A DNA stretch of 64,000 bases from Emergencia sp. (GTDB taxonomy: Bacteria > Bacillota > Clostridia > Peptostreptococcales > Anaerovoracaceae): positions 1 through 64,000 of the forward strand of contig JALEOD010000053.1 in the NCBI GenBank assembly GCA_022767345.1. The letters are read 5' to 3'. The notes under the pieces were generated by a model, which saw nothing but the letters and a program-made list of their open reading frames with translations, ran no database searches and was not told where the DNA came from. The position numbers and the translations under genes were made by a program. Position 1 is the stretch's first letter, and each line of letters begins with the position of its first letter. Of the stretch, positions 1 to 8,908 are shown in pieces.

Positions 1-63
1 GCGGCAAGACAGCCAGTTACATTTTTACGGCAAACGTTTAAATTTTAATGGCATATGGATATG
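1..63. other. Window edge; possible C-terminal tail of an upstream gene
   Basis: Frame 1 stays open for 15 codons and ends with TAA at 46-48, followed by a terminator-like hairpin. It could be the end of a gene lying to the left of the window, but fifteen residues are too few to judge. Confidence 0.2.
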
Positions 64-92
64 GCTCTGCGATTACTGCAGAGCTGTTTTTG
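64..92 (+). terminator. Rho-independent terminator
   Basis: A 7-bp stem GCTCTGC/GCAGAGC (64-70 with 78-84) has a 7-nt loop and is followed by TGTTTTT. It would end the transcript entering from the left and insulate the riboswitch-controlled gene. Confidence 0.6.
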
Positions 93-144
93 TCTCTATG
101 TCAGACGCGATAAGCGTCAAAAAAATTCAAGAAAAGGAGGAAAT

Positions 145-225
145 CTTGCCAAAGCCTGCGAAAGCCGGTGACGGAAAGCTAAAGGGCCTTACCACCCCCA
201 TGGTTGGCAGCCAGCTGTCCGGGCA
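145..225 (+). promoter_or_regulatory. Cyclic-di-GMP-I (GEMM) riboswitch candidate
   Basis: The order of conserved pieces matches the GEMM fold: GCCAAAGCC (148-156), a GAAA tetraloop (160-163), GTGACGGAAAGC (168-179; the usual form is GACGCAAAGC), GGGCC, then GGTTGGCAGCC (202-212). The aptamer sits about 50 nt before the start codon of a surface protein, a typical c-di-GMP target. The family call is by eye; a covariance-model search would settle it. Confidence 0.7.
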
Positions 226-259
226 GGGACATATGCCCGGTAAAAGCGGAGCAATCCGC
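219..259 (+). promoter_or_regulatory. Expression-platform hairpins before the surface-protein start
   Basis: Two hairpins follow the aptamer: CCGGGCA/TGCCCGG (219-225 with 234-240) and GCGGA-GCAA-TCCGC (246-259, GNRA loop). The second ends directly before the purine-rich ribosome site AGGATGGGG (260-268). Neither has a U-run, so control of translation is more likely than termination. This is inference from position. Confidence 0.45.
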
Positions 260-273
260 AGGATGGGGAAACT

Positions 274-2262
274 ATGAAAAAATTTAAAAAAGCAGTTAGT
301 ATTTTTCTGTGTTTGTTGATTGTGTTGGCGATGATGCCGATGGCAGCATTTGCGGATGGAGAAGCTGCAGGTGATGGCAGTAATGAACCTGTTAAAGTTA
401 CACTGACCTATGATGCCAATGCAGGTGAAGATGAGGTAACTGGACTTCCAGCAGTACAAAGCATTGAAGTCGGTGGATTTGTTACTATTGCAAACTATAG
501 GCATATGACACGGGAAGGTTACAACATTCGGGGCTGGAGTACGAATCCGGATGCTACATTTCCTGATACTAGCCTTGCAATTGGTGCCAAGTATACTCTT
601 AACAAAGATACAAAATTTTATGCCATCTGGTCAAAATTACCTGATGAAACAGAGCCTGAAGAACCCGGCCTTCCTGAAGGTGCGAAACTGCAGCAGGTAG
701 TAATCCAACCAACATTTTGGGATACAGCAAATCAGTTGTCTTTATCGAATTGTGACATTAGTTATGACTACAGCTACAGCTATGAAGGACAAACTTATAC
801 GGGTACAACGAAGATGCAGATCCAAGAAATGAATGGTTATTCGTTTGAAACCGGAAATCTGGTCCTAGATGTATTAGTGGATGAAAATGGTACAATGGAT
901 ACAACGGTTATGCTGAAAGCGAAGCAGTATGGAATTGATAAGTATCGATGGGATAAGCAGAAGGCATCTTGTTTGAGTACTGGGTTTTCTGTAGAATCTG
1001 ATTCCGATTCAATCACAATTCCGGTTAATTCACGTATTGATTATATGCCGTCTATAGCAGGTTTTCCTGATGTCAAAATAGCTAATTATTACACGAAGCT
1101 AGCGGAAGATACAACTGTAACCAAACGTGATGTTGATATTATGGTTTCCTTTGTAGACATGGCTCATGATCCGTTCATTCTGAATAAAGTCAGTGCCGAC
1201 TACACGGTAACATACAGCTACGAGGATGCTGAGGGTAAAAAGGTTACTAACACATTGAAGCGTGAAGATGCCGAAGTTGTAGACATCCATCGCAAGGATA
1301 TGGGATCAATTGAAAACGGTTTTGGCCATCTTGAAGATGATCCAAATGTTGTTTATCACTTCCTGAAGTGGACAGTCGAGGTTCCAGTAATTGGTAAAGG
1401 CATAGATCTGGAAATTTCTCAAGACAATTACCAGATCAATGAGGATCCTTATGTTTGGTGTGATGTCATCGGCCCAACAAGCAAGGGAGAAGGTGGCAGT
1501 TATGTTGGAAAACTGTATGTTTCCAAAGATAATAACCCGGTCACTCCATACATCTACAACATCTATGGAAAACAGTACAATGTCACTTATACTGACGGCG
1601 TAGAGGGCAGCGAACTTTTCACAGATCAGACTTATCAGGCTGTTGAAGGCTCTAAAACCCCTGCCTTTGTTGGAACACCTAAACGTTTTGGCTACAGATT
1701 CGACGGTTGGTCTCCTGCTGTTGCGGAAACAGTGGCTGAAGATGTGACCTATACCGCTCAGTGGACTTATGTCGGCTTCCCTGTGACCTACTATACCGTA
1801 ACCTACACCGACGGTGTGGACGGTGAAGTCGTGTTTGCGGATCAGACTACTACAGCCGCAATGGGTGAAAGTACCCCAGCCTTTAGCGGCACGCCTTCCC
1901 GTGAAGGGTATACGTTTACGGGCTGGTCTCCTGCTGTTGCGGATACTGTAACCGGTGATGCGGTTTATGTCGCCCAGTGGAGTGAAAATGCAAATATCGA
2001 TGATCCGGACGTTCCATTGGGACCAGGACCGGATGAACCGGTAATCGATGATCCGGACGTTCCATTAGGACCAGGACCGGATGAACCGGTAATCGATGAT
2101 CCGGACGTACCGCTTGCACCGGCGCCGGCAGAAGATGCAGATTCAAATCAGCCGAAAACGGGCGATGAAGCACCGCTTGCACTGCTGATGGGAATGTTCC
2201 TTGTTTCTGCAGGTGCATTGGGTGCGACTGTAATCAGGAGAAAAGAGAAAGCTGAAAAATAA
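274..2262 (+). CDS. Secreted sortase-anchored InlB-repeat surface protein
   Basis: A 662-residue wall protein. It has a signal peptide (about 1-28, with the LALMMPMAAFA-type core), an early InlB-type B repeat (about 45-120), a long middle region of unknown fold, then two more InlB/Listeria-Bacteroides repeats (about 435-500 and 510-575) with the YTDGV and FxGWSPAVA signatures. A proline/aspartate linker with DDPDVPLGPGP units follows, then an NQPKTGD sortase-like motif, a hydrophobic helix and the RRKEK tail. Probably an adhesin or matrix protein. It is alone between a terminator and the next promoter and lies under a c-di-GMP riboswitch candidate. The ligand is unknown. Confidence 0.85.
   Translation: MKKFKKAVSIFLCLLIVLAMMPMAAFADGEAAGDGSNEPVKVTLTYDANAGEDEVTGLPAVQSIEVGGFVTIANYRHMTREGYNIRGWSTNPDATFPDTSLAIGAKYTLNKDTKFYAIWSKLPDETEPEEPGLPEGAKLQQVVIQPTFWDTANQLSLSNCDISYDYSYSYEGQTYTGTTKMQIQEMNGYSFETGNLVLDVLVDENGTMDTTVMLKAKQYGIDKYRWDKQKASCLSTGFSVESDSDSITIPVNSRIDYMPSIAGFPDVKIANYYTKLAEDTTVTKRDVDIMVSFVDMAHDPFILNKVSADYTVTYSYEDAEGKKVTNTLKREDAEVVDIHRKDMGSIENGFGHLEDDPNVVYHFLKWTVEVPVIGKGIDLEISQDNYQINEDPYVWCDVIGPTSKGEGGSYVGKLYVSKDNNPVTPYIYNIYGKQYNVTYTDGVEGSELFTDQTYQAVEGSKTPAFVGTPKRFGYRFDGWSPAVAETVAEDVTYTAQWTYVGFPVTYYTVTYTDGVDGEVVFADQTTTAAMGESTPAFSGTPSREGYTFTGWSPAVADTVTGDAVYVAQWSENANIDDPDVPLGPGPDEPVIDDPDVPLGPGPDEPVIDDPDVPLAPAPAEDADSNQPKTGDEAPLALLMGMFLVSAGALGATVIRRKEKAEK
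1996..2109 (+). repeat. 48-bp tandem repeat in the wall-spanning linker
   Basis: Two complete 48-bp units (1996-2043, 2044-2091) differ at one base (TTGGGA versus TTAGGA), and a third is partial (to 2109). Each encodes 16 residues of the DDPDVPLGPGPDEPVI type. Near-identity implies recent slippage, so stalk length may vary between strains. Confidence 0.9.
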
Positions 2263-2305
2263 ACGTAAAAAAGCTATATAACTTTATAGTCTTGAAATTT
2301 TGATG

Positions 2306-2340
2306 AAAGAGCTGTTTCGACTTGAGGCGGCTCTTTTTCA
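2306..2340 (+). terminator. Terminator of the surface-protein gene
   Basis: AAAGAGC (2306-2312) pairs with GCTCTTT (2330-2336) and runs into a T-tract, 44 nt after the stop codon. Confidence 0.7.
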
Positions 2341-2450
2341 ATTGTCTTTTTATGAAAGCTGCCAGCGGCGTTTTTTTCAAAAAAAGTCGGGCACGACAGG
2401 CACAGCAGGAACGAAATCGAAAAAATATTTTGGAATTGTATACAAAAAAC

Positions 2451-2480
2451 TTACATTTTTTTTCAAAAACGTGTTATAAT
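2451..2480 (+). promoter_or_regulatory. Promoter of the carD-like gene
   Basis: A perfect TATAAT -10 box (2475-2480) lies 18 nt after a TTACAT -35-like hexamer (2451-2456). The start codon is about 50 nt downstream. Confidence 0.6.
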
Positions 2481-2528
2481 AATAAATGAGAAAGAAATAA
2501 TGGAAGAAGAAAGGAGATGTGAGCCGAA

Positions 2529-3041
2529 ATGTATAACATTGATGACCTGATTATGTACGGCACGACTGGTGTTTGCAAAGTATCGGATATTCGGAAGTCG
2601 GATTTTGCCGGCGGAGATGAGGACAGGCTGTATTATGTACTGGAACCTCTGTACCAGAGCGGTGTGATTTATGCCCCTGTAGATAATCAGAAAGTGTTTA
2701 TGCGTGCGGTAATCTCCGAAGATGAAGCGAAAGATCTGATTGACAATATTCCGCAGATCCACACGGAAATTTACAGAAACAGCAGTATGCAGCAGCTTAC
2801 GAAGTATTATCAGTCAGTCATTGACAGCCACAAATGTATTGACCTTCTGAAGCTGACGAAGTCTATACATCAGAAAAAGCTGGATGCACTTGCTCAGAAT
2901 CGCCATTTAGGGCAGATTGACAAGAAATTTATGAAACGTGCAGAGGACCTTCTTTTCGGAGAATTTGCAGCAGCGCTGGGAATTTCCAGAGATGACGTGC
3001 AGGATTATATCCGAGACAGGTTAGAAAAAGATGGTATGTAA
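2529..3041 (+). CDS. CarD family transcriptional regulator
   Basis: A 170-residue CarD-type protein. The N-terminal third is the RNA-polymerase-interacting (Tudor-like) domain: it opens with a short beta-rich stretch beginning MYNIDDLIMYGTTGVCKV, followed by LYYVLEPLYQSG. The rest is helical, as in the CarD DNA-contacting domain. Family members bind the RNAP beta subunit and stabilise open complexes. AAGGAGATG lies upstream at normal spacing. It is monocistronic, between its own promoter and a terminator. Target genes cannot be read from the sequence. Confidence 0.85.
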   Translation: MYNIDDLIMYGTTGVCKVSDIRKSDFAGGDEDRLYYVLEPLYQSGVIYAPVDNQKVFMRAVISEDEAKDLIDNIPQIHTEIYRNSSMQQLTKYYQSVIDSHKCIDLLKLTKSIHQKKLDALAQNRHLGQIDKKFMKRAEDLLFGEFAAALGISRDDVQDYIRDRLEKDGM

Positions 3042-3104
3042 GTATAACGCTTAACATATGTTGCTATGCATGTATTGCTTTTCATAAGCGGTCCTACATG
3101 TGAC

Positions 3105-3158
3105 AAAAGACCTGGCAGAGGCTGGCAAAAGAGCCGGCGCTGACAGGTCTTTTGTTCT
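3105..3158 (+). terminator. Terminator after the carD-like gene
   Basis: AAAAGACCTG (3105-3114) pairs with CAGGTCTTTT (3144-3153) around an inner GGC/GCC stem, followed by GTTCTTTTT. Confidence 0.8.
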
Positions 3159-3204
3159 TTTTGTGCATTTTTTTGAATACCGGTGAAATTAGCAGCCAAA
3201 GCCC

Positions 3205-3232
3205 TTGACATCACGGGGAAAAGGCGTATAAT
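3205..3232 (+). promoter_or_regulatory. Promoter of the regulator-pot operon
   Basis: Consensus TTGACA (3205-3210) and TATAAT (3227-3232) are separated by 16 nt. It reads into the XRE-cupin gene and the polyamine transporter. Confidence 0.85.
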
Positions 3233-3246
3233 ATTATTGCATTGTG

Positions 3247-3273
3247 GTTTAGAAATACTAAACTTCAAGTTTA
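3247..3273 (+). promoter_or_regulatory. Overlapping palindromic operator
   Basis: GTTTAG-AAATA-CTAAAC (3247-3263) overlaps a second perfect palindrome TAAACTT-C-AAGTTTA (3259-3273). Both lie just downstream of the expected transcription start. The spaced TTTAG/CTAAA half-sites suit a dimeric XRE repressor, so autorepression by the next gene is the simplest reading. Confidence 0.6.
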
Positions 3274-3305
3274 ATTTTTATGACATCAACAAGGGAGAAA
3301 AAATC

Positions 3306-3839
3306 ATGGAAATCGGTTCCAAGATTAAGGCCCTGCGCATTGTCAACGGACTGACGCAGGAGGAACTGGCTGACCGGGCGGAGCTTTCTAAGGGCTTCAT
3401 TTCTCAGCTGGAACGAGATTTAACGTCTCCGTCTATTGCAACCCTGTCTGACATTTTACAGTGTCTGGGCGTTTCTGTTTCGGAGTTTTTCGCAGAGGAC
3501 AGCGACGAGCAGGTAGTATTTGCGGACGAAGATTATTTTGAAAAAATTGACAGTGAGTTAAGAAATAAAATTGAATGGATTATTCCAAGCGCACAGAAAA
3601 ACGTTATGGAGCCTATCAGGCTGACCCTTGCGGCCGGCGGACAGACTTATCCCGATAATCCCCATGAGGGAGAGGAATTCGGCTTTGTGCTGAAAGGGGA
3701 AATTACCATTCATATTGGAAAGAAAACCCATTTGGCAAAAGCGGGCGAGTCATTTTACTATACGCCGGCCAGAAAACATTATATTTCGTCAAGGACAGGG
3801 GCGGAGCTGATTTGGGTGAGCTCGCCGCCGAGTTTTTAA
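3306..3839 (+). CDS. XRE-cupin transcriptional regulator of the pot operon
   Basis: A 177-residue repressor of the PuuR-like architecture. An N-terminal helix-turn-helix (about 7-60, LRIVNGLTQEELA with SKGFISQLE) is followed by a cupin sensor (about 105-170) with a PHEGEEFG metal/ligand motif. I chose the ATG at 3306 because AGGGAG lies just upstream; a longer open frame to 3183 would run through the promoter. It is 22 nt upstream of potA, so it probably senses polyamine or a related amine and represses its own operon. The ligand is inferred from context only. Confidence 0.85.
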   Translation: MEIGSKIKALRIVNGLTQEELADRAELSKGFISQLERDLTSPSIATLSDILQCLGVSVSEFFAEDSDEQVVFADEDYFEKIDSELRNKIEWIIPSAQKNVMEPIRLTLAAGGQTYPDNPHEGEEFGFVLKGEITIHIGKKTHLAKAGESFYYTPARKHYISSRTGAELIWVSSPPSF

Positions 3840-3861
3840 GATGTGAAGAAAGGAAGCATAC

Positions 3862-4935
3862 ATGGCATCATCACTGATTGAATTAAGACATATTTATAAA
3901 TCTTATGAGGATACACAGGTACTGGATGATTTCAATCTGACGGTAAATGAGAATGAGTTTATCACGCTGCTGGGGCCTTCCGGCTGCGGAAAGACTACGA
4001 CTCTTCGTATCGTGGGCGGTTTTGAAAAGCCGGACGCAGGTCAGGTGTTTTTTGAGGGTAAGGATATTACCAGCGTGCCGCCAAATCAGCGTCACCTCAA
4101 TACTGTGTTTCAGAAGTATGCACTGTTTCCTCATATGAATGTAGGTCAGAATATCGCCTTTGGACTGAAAATCAGCGGAAAGAGCGAAGACTATATTAAG
4201 GATAAGGTAAAGTATGCCTTGAAACTTGTTAATCTGGATGGTTACGAAAAACGAAAAATTGACCAGCTTTCCGGCGGACAGCAGCAGAGAATCGCTATGG
4301 CGAGAGCCATCGTCAATGAGCCGAAGGTGCTTTTGCTGGACGAGCCTTTGGGAGCGCTGGATTTAAAGCTGCGTCAGGATATGCAGTACGAGTTGATTCG
4401 CCTGAAGAATGAACTGGGGATTACTTTCATTTATGTTACCCACGATCAGGAGGAAGCCCTGACCATGAGCGACAAGGTGGTCGTCATGAACGGCGGCTAT
4501 ATTCAGCAGATGGGAACGCCGGAGGAAATTTATAATGAACCGGAGAACGCATTTGTAGCTGACTTTATCGGGGACAGCAATATCATCGACGGTGTGATGA
4601 TGGAAGATTTTTATGTAAAAATCTGCGATACAGTATTTCCGTGTATTGACGATGGATTTGGAAGAAATAAACCAGTGGATGTAGTCATCAGACCGGAGGA
4701 TTTAATCATTGGAAAACCCGGTGCAGGCAGACTGGACGGGGAAGTGACCCACAATGTGTTTATCGGCGTGCATTACGAAATGGAAATTGAAGCCGGCGGC
4801 TTTACCTGGCTTGCGCAGAATACCACCAGTTATCCGGTGGGCACGAAGGTCAGTCTGGATGTGATTCCGGAAAATATTCAAATCATGCATAAACCGCAAT
4901 CCAAGGAAGAGGAGGCGATAGAAATCGATGTCTAA
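3862..4935 (+). CDS. potA: Spermidine/putrescine ABC transporter ATPase PotA
   Basis: A 357-residue importer ATPase. It has Walker [10 protein letters not shown] (about 38-46), a Q-loop, the ABC signature LSGGQQQR (about 136-143), Walker [13 protein letters not shown], the H-loop in THDQEEA, and a C-terminal TOBE/regulatory domain (about 240-345). Length and domain order fit PotA of the CUT1-like group. It overlaps potB by 8 nt, so translation is coupled. It powers uptake by the PotB and PotC permeases. Confidence 0.93.
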   Translation: MASSLIELRHIYKSYEDTQVLDDFNLTVNENEFITLLGPSGCGKTTTLRIVGGFEKPDAGQVFFEGKDITSVPPNQRHLNTVFQKYALFPHMNVGQNIAFGLKISGKSEDYIKDKVKYALKLVNLDGYEKRKIDQLSGGQQQRIAMARAIVNEPKVLLLDEPLGALDLKLRQDMQYELIRLKNELGITFIYVTHDQEEALTMSDKVVVMNGGYIQQMGTPEEIYNEPENAFVADFIGDSNIIDGVMMEDFYVKICDTVFPCIDDGFGRNKPVDVVIRPEDLIIGKPGAGRLDGEVTHNVFIGVHYEMEIEAGGFTWLAQNTTSYPVGTKVSLDVIPENIQIMHKPQSKEEEAIEIDV

Positions 4936-5740
4936 AAAATACTTTGCAGCTCCTTTTTTACTGTGGATTATCTGCGGGACGGTAATTCCTTTGGCGGTCA
5001 TCGCCTTTTACGGTTTTACCGATAGAAGCGGAAATTTTACTTTCAGCAATATAATAGCAATGCTTGGTGCAGAACATGCGCAGGCCCTTGGGCTGTCACT
5101 GCTGCTGTCGCTGATCAGCACTGTGATTTGTTTTATCATCGCTTTTCCTCTGGCTCTGATTCTAAAAGGAAGCAGGATGGGACAAAAAGGATTTATGGTG
5201 TTTATCTTCATTCTGCCGATGTGGATGAACTTTCTGCTGCGTACCATGGCGTGGCAGGTAATCTTGGAAAAGGGCGGTTTGATTAACGGTATTCTGAGTT
5301 TTCTGCATCTTCCGGAACTGGCAATTATCAATACTCCGGCTGCCATCGTTCTGGGTATGGTTTACGACTTTTTACCTTTCATGGTATTGCCGATTTATAA
5401 TACTTTGATGAAAATTGATGACCATGTCATCGAAGCGGCATACGATCTTGGAGCGACCAGGACGAAGGTTCTGACAGATATTCTGCTGCCGCTGAGCATT
5501 CCCGGCATTGCCAGCGGTGTGACCATGGTCTTCGTGCCGTCACTTACTACCTTTGTCATTTCCAATATGCTGGGCGGTGGAAAAATTCATCTGATTGGAA
5601 ATATTATTGAGCAGGAATTCACCACCGGTTCCAACTGGAATCTGGGATCTGGACTCTCTCTTGTCATGATGGTATTTATCGTCATCAGCATGGCAGCCTT
5701 GTCTAAACTGGATAAGAATGGGGAGGGCACGCTGATATGA
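4928..5740 (+). CDS. potB: Spermidine/putrescine ABC transporter permease PotB
   Basis: A 270-residue membrane protein with about six hydrophobic helices and the importer EAA loop (about 176-195: [13 protein letters not shown], then LPLSIPGI) that docks on PotA. It overlaps potA by 8 nt and the next gene by 4 nt, a tight ATGA-type junction. Length is normal for PotB. Confidence 0.92.
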   Translation: MSKKYFAAPFLLWIICGTVIPLAVIAFYGFTDRSGNFTFSNIIAMLGAEHAQALGLSLLLSLISTVICFIIAFPLALILKGSRMGQKGFMVFIFILPMWMNFLLRTMAWQVILEKGGLINGILSFLHLPELAIINTPAAIVLGMVYDFLPFMVLPIYNTLMKIDDHVIEAAYDLGATRTKVLTDILLPLSIPGIASGVTMVFVPSLTTFVISNMLGGGKIHLIGNIIEQEFTTGSNWNLGSGLSLVMMVFIVISMAALSKLDKNGEGTLI

Positions 5741-7572
5741 AGAAACTGGGAAGAAATATTTACCTGATTCTTGTACTGCTGTTTTTGTACCTGCCGATTC
5801 TGATTCTGATGGTATTTTCCTTCAATGGGAGCAAGTCCATGTCCCTTTGGACAGGCTTCTCACTGAAGTGGTATCAGGAAATGCTGTCAAATACCATGAT
5901 TATGGAAGCAATCTGGAATACCTTTACCATCGCTCTGGCGTCGGCAGCTATTGCAACACTTATTGGAACGGCTGCTTGTATCGGCATTCTCGCTATGCGG
6001 AAACGGACGGAGAATGTAATCATGGCGATGAACAATATTCCGCTGCTCAATGCGGATATCGTGACTGGTATTTCCCTGATGATGGCGTTTATTGCCTTTG
6101 GTATTTCATTGAGTTGGGGGACGGTTCTGCTGGCCCATATTACATTCAGCATTCCTTATGTCATTCTGTCGGTGATGCCGAAGTTCAAGCAGACTTCGGG
6201 AAATACCTACGAAGCGGCTCTCGACCTTGGAGCAACGCCGCTTTATGCTTTTTACAAGGTAGTGCTGCCGGATATCAGACCGGGTATTGTCAGCGGATTT
6301 CTGCTGGCTTTCACCATGTCTGTGGACGATTTTGTTATCACTCATTTTACAAGAGGAGCCGGCATTAACACCATTTCTACGCTGATTTACAGCCAGGTAA
6401 AGGTAGGAATCAGACCGACCCTCTTTGCATTGTCAACCGTTATCTTTGTGACGGTACTTCTGGTACTTGCAACTTCCAACGTGGCATCGGCAAAAGCAGA
6501 GGGAAAGACGAAAAAACGGATTATGGCGGTGCTGACTGTCCTGGTGGTCTGTCTGCTTTCCGGCACTCTCTATCTCAGTGGCGCGGCAGGCGGCGGAGGC
6601 GATAAAGAAGTGCATGTATACGCCTTTGGCGATTACATCGATCCGACGCTGATTCAGGAATTTGAGAAAGAAACGGGTATTACAGTGGTGATGGACACCT
6701 TTGATACAGCGGAAGAGATGTATCCGGTAATCAAAAATGGTTCTGTCAATTACGATGTAATCTGTGTTTCGGACTATATGATAGAAAAACTTATCGAGGA
6801 GGATTTGCTGGCAGAGGTGGATTATTCTGCGATTCCAAATATTTCCAATTTGGAAAAGAAGTATCTGGAACTGGCAGAATCCTTTGATCCGGGAAACAGG
6901 TACGCGGTGCCGCATACCTGGGGGACTTTAGGCATACTCTATGATACAGAGAAGATTCCTGAGGGCGCAATCACTTCCTGGAATGATCTCTGGAAAGAGG
7001 AATATGCGGGAAGAATTGTCATGCCGGACAGCATGCGCGATACTCTGGGCATTGCACTAAAGGCAAAGGGCTATTCCCTCAATACTGCCAGCGAGGAGGA
7101 ACTGGCGGAAGCGGCTGCTTACCTGACAGAGCAGAAATCACTGGTTTACAAGTATGCCAATGATTCAGCCCGTGATATGATTCTCGGCGGTTCTGCCGAT
7201 ATCGCAGTCATCTGGAACGGAGAGGTTCTTTACTGCAGAGAAGAAAAGGATAATCTGGCATATGTTCTGCCGAAAGAAGGCAGTGAGTATTTTACTGACT
7301 GTTGGGCAATTCCAAAAGTAGCATCCAATGAGGAAAATGCCCAGGCATGGATTAACTTCATGCTGGAAAAAGAAACCGCCATGGTGAACTTTGAATATTT
7401 GACTTATTCCATTCCAAATATCAGCGTCATCGACAGTGTCAAAGGGGACAAGGAGAACATGAACATTCTGTTCCCGGAGGAAGAAGTGCTGAAGCAGTGT
7501 GAGGCACTGAAGAATCTGGGGGCTGAAGTGGACGATCTTTTTACAAAGTATTGGAAGAAATTTAAGGCGTAG
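5737..7572 (+). CDS. potCD: PotC permease fused to PotD polyamine-binding protein
   Basis: A 611-residue fusion. Residues 1 to about 255 are a PotC permease with an EAA loop (EAALDLGATPLYA, LPDIRPGI). A further hydrophobic segment (about 266-285) acts as the membrane anchor. Residues 290-611 are a PotD-like binding domain (VHVYAFGDYIDPTLIQEFEKE, then WGTLGILYDTEK and IVMPDSMRD). The binding protein is thus tethered to the channel instead of being a lipoprotein; there is no lipobox. Such fusions are known in other Firmicutes. The stop codon is TAG, uncommon in this window. Confidence 0.92.
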   Translation: MKKLGRNIYLILVLLFLYLPILILMVFSFNGSKSMSLWTGFSLKWYQEMLSNTMIMEAIWNTFTIALASAAIATLIGTAACIGILAMRKRTENVIMAMNNIPLLNADIVTGISLMMAFIAFGISLSWGTVLLAHITFSIPYVILSVMPKFKQTSGNTYEAALDLGATPLYAFYKVVLPDIRPGIVSGFLLAFTMSVDDFVITHFTRGAGINTISTLIYSQVKVGIRPTLFALSTVIFVTVLLVLATSNVASAKAEGKTKKRIMAVLTVLVVCLLSGTLYLSGAAGGGGDKEVHVYAFGDYIDPTLIQEFEKETGITVVMDTFDTAEEMYPVIKNGSVNYDVICVSDYMIEKLIEEDLLAEVDYSAIPNISNLEKKYLELAESFDPGNRYAVPHTWGTLGILYDTEKIPEGAITSWNDLWKEEYAGRIVMPDSMRDTLGIALKAKGYSLNTASEEELAEAAAYLTEQKSLVYKYANDSARDMILGGSADIAVIWNGEVLYCREEKDNLAYVLPKEGSEYFTDCWAIPKVASNEENAQAWINFMLEKETAMVNFEYLTYSIPNISVIDSVKGDKENMNILFPEEEVLKQCEALKNLGAEVDDLFTKYWKKFKA

Positions 7573-7594
7573 GATTTCCTCCCTGCCTTAAGTG

Positions 7595-7650
7595 AAAGCC
7601 GCCAGTCGGCGCGCAGCAGAAACTGTGACGCCGGCCGGCGGCTTTTGGAG
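7595..7650 (+). terminator. Terminator of the pot operon
   Basis: AAAGCCGCC (7595-7603) pairs with GGCGGCTTT (7637-7645), with further GC pairing inside and TTTTGG after it. Confidence 0.75.
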
Positions 7651-7973
7651 ATTTTTGCAGGGGTTTGCATTGGAATTTTGGAAACACATCATTAGTACTT
7701 TTAAGTGTTTTGTGAAAAAGGTATCAAATCTTTTAAGTTATGATATCCATTATATGGAAATTAAGAGATTAACCTTCATAATATGGCAGGTTTTTATGAA
7801 AACATCCGTTTAGAAAACAAAAAAACGAAGAATTTCATTTCTATTTCGTTTGATTTGCTCAAAACCTTTTAGTTAGTATAAAGTAACTCTTAATTTTTAA
7901 TACCTTTTTTACAAAAAAATGGAATAGGTACTAAAATTTAATGCTCGCAACATTATTCTAGAAAAAGCAGGAT
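7651..7973. other. AT-rich intergenic stretch, nothing recognised
   Basis: About 320 nt of AT-rich sequence between the pot terminator and the next promoter. I see no convincing gene, RNA motif or clean repeat on either strand. Confidence 0.6.
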
Positions 7974-8002
7974 TTGACTTTTTTCTTCAAAAAAAGTACA
8001 AT
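7974..8002 (+). promoter_or_regulatory. Promoter of the acyltransferase-ligase operon
   Basis: TTGACT (7974-7979), a 17-nt spacer and TACAAT (7997-8002). Transcription should start near 8009, which rules out an in-frame ATG at 8006 and supports the start at 8039. Confidence 0.75.
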
Positions 8003-8038
8003 AAAATGTCAGGTAATTTTTTGAAAGAGGGCTACGAT

Positions 8039-8908
8039 ATGACAAAAGAGTATAAGAAAAAAAGAGGAGACCGCAAGGATGGCAGGTGGCTCAGGGAGCT
8101 TGATTCTCTCCACGGAATTATGCCCTACATCTATCCTAACCGGGCGGATAATGAGGCTTACATTTGTGAGCGCATTGACTTAACCAATATAAATGCCTAC
8201 ATGGAAAAGAAAAATGCTGAGAATCCGGAAATGCGCTATAAGCTGTTTCAGATTCTCATTGCAGCCTTTGTCAAAACAGTAACACTGAGACCGAAAATGA
8301 ACCGCTTTATCAAGGGCGGAAGAATTTTTCAGAGGGATGATTTGACTGCGGCTTTTGTTGTAAAGAAGGAGTTTTCAGACGACGGTGGTGAGGCGCTTGC
8401 ATACCTTTCTTTCGATGAGGATACGACCATCGATACAGTCAGAGCAAAGGTATACAGCATCATTGACCGCTACAGAGGAAGCAGTGATAAGGCGGCAGAA
8501 ACGGACAATACAACAGGGGCAATGGACATGCTGATGAAGCTGCCAAGACCGGTGCTGCGCTTTGTGATGTGGCTTTTACATAAACTGGATTATTATGGGA
8601 AAGTTCCCGACGCGCTGATTAAAGAGGACCCGAATTTCGCAACGGTTTTCATGACCAATCTGGGGTCCATCGGATTGAAGTCGGGGTATCACCATCTGTC
8701 AAACTGGGGCACCAATTCTATCTTTGTAGTGCTGGGTGAGAAAAAGATGGTCAACGGCAGAGAAATTATGGACATCGGCATCACCCTGGATGAGAGAATT
8801 GCCGACGGCTATTACTATTCCAAAACCGTGAAACTTTTGAAATATTTATTGCAGCATCCGGAACTTCTGGAAACTGCAGCAAAGGAGGAAGTGGATTATG
8901 GCAACTGA
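8039..8908 (+). CDS. CAT/E2-like acyltransferase-fold protein, catalytic His replaced
   Basis: A 289-residue protein resembling the 2-oxoacid dehydrogenase E2/chloramphenicol acetyltransferase catalytic domain, without lipoyl or peripheral-binding domains. Recognisable parts are the substrate-channel motif (FMTNLGSIGLKSGYHHLSNWGTNS) and the C-terminal ERIADG segment. In E2 and CAT this segment is HxxxDG; here the His position is Glu. GAGGGC upstream supports the ATG at 8039. It overlaps the acyl-CoA ligase by 11 nt, so the two are co-translated and probably act on one acyl substrate. Activity is uncertain given the missing His. Confidence 0.65.
   Translation: MTKEYKKKRGDRKDGRWLRELDSLHGIMPYIYPNRADNEAYICERIDLTNINAYMEKKNAENPEMRYKLFQILIAAFVKTVTLRPKMNRFIKGGRIFQRDDLTAAFVVKKEFSDDGGEALAYLSFDEDTTIDTVRAKVYSIIDRYRGSSDKAAETDNTTGAMDMLMKLPRPVLRFVMWLLHKLDYYGKVPDALIKEDPNFATVFMTNLGSIGLKSGYHHLSNWGTNSIFVVLGEKKMVNGREIMDIGITLDERIADGYYYSKTVKLLKYLLQHPELLETAAKEEVDYGN

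Noticed and set aside
7570..7572. TAG of potCD as a pyrrolysine codon
   Set aside because: The PotD domain is complete at this point, and read-through would run into a terminator hairpin with no homologous sequence.
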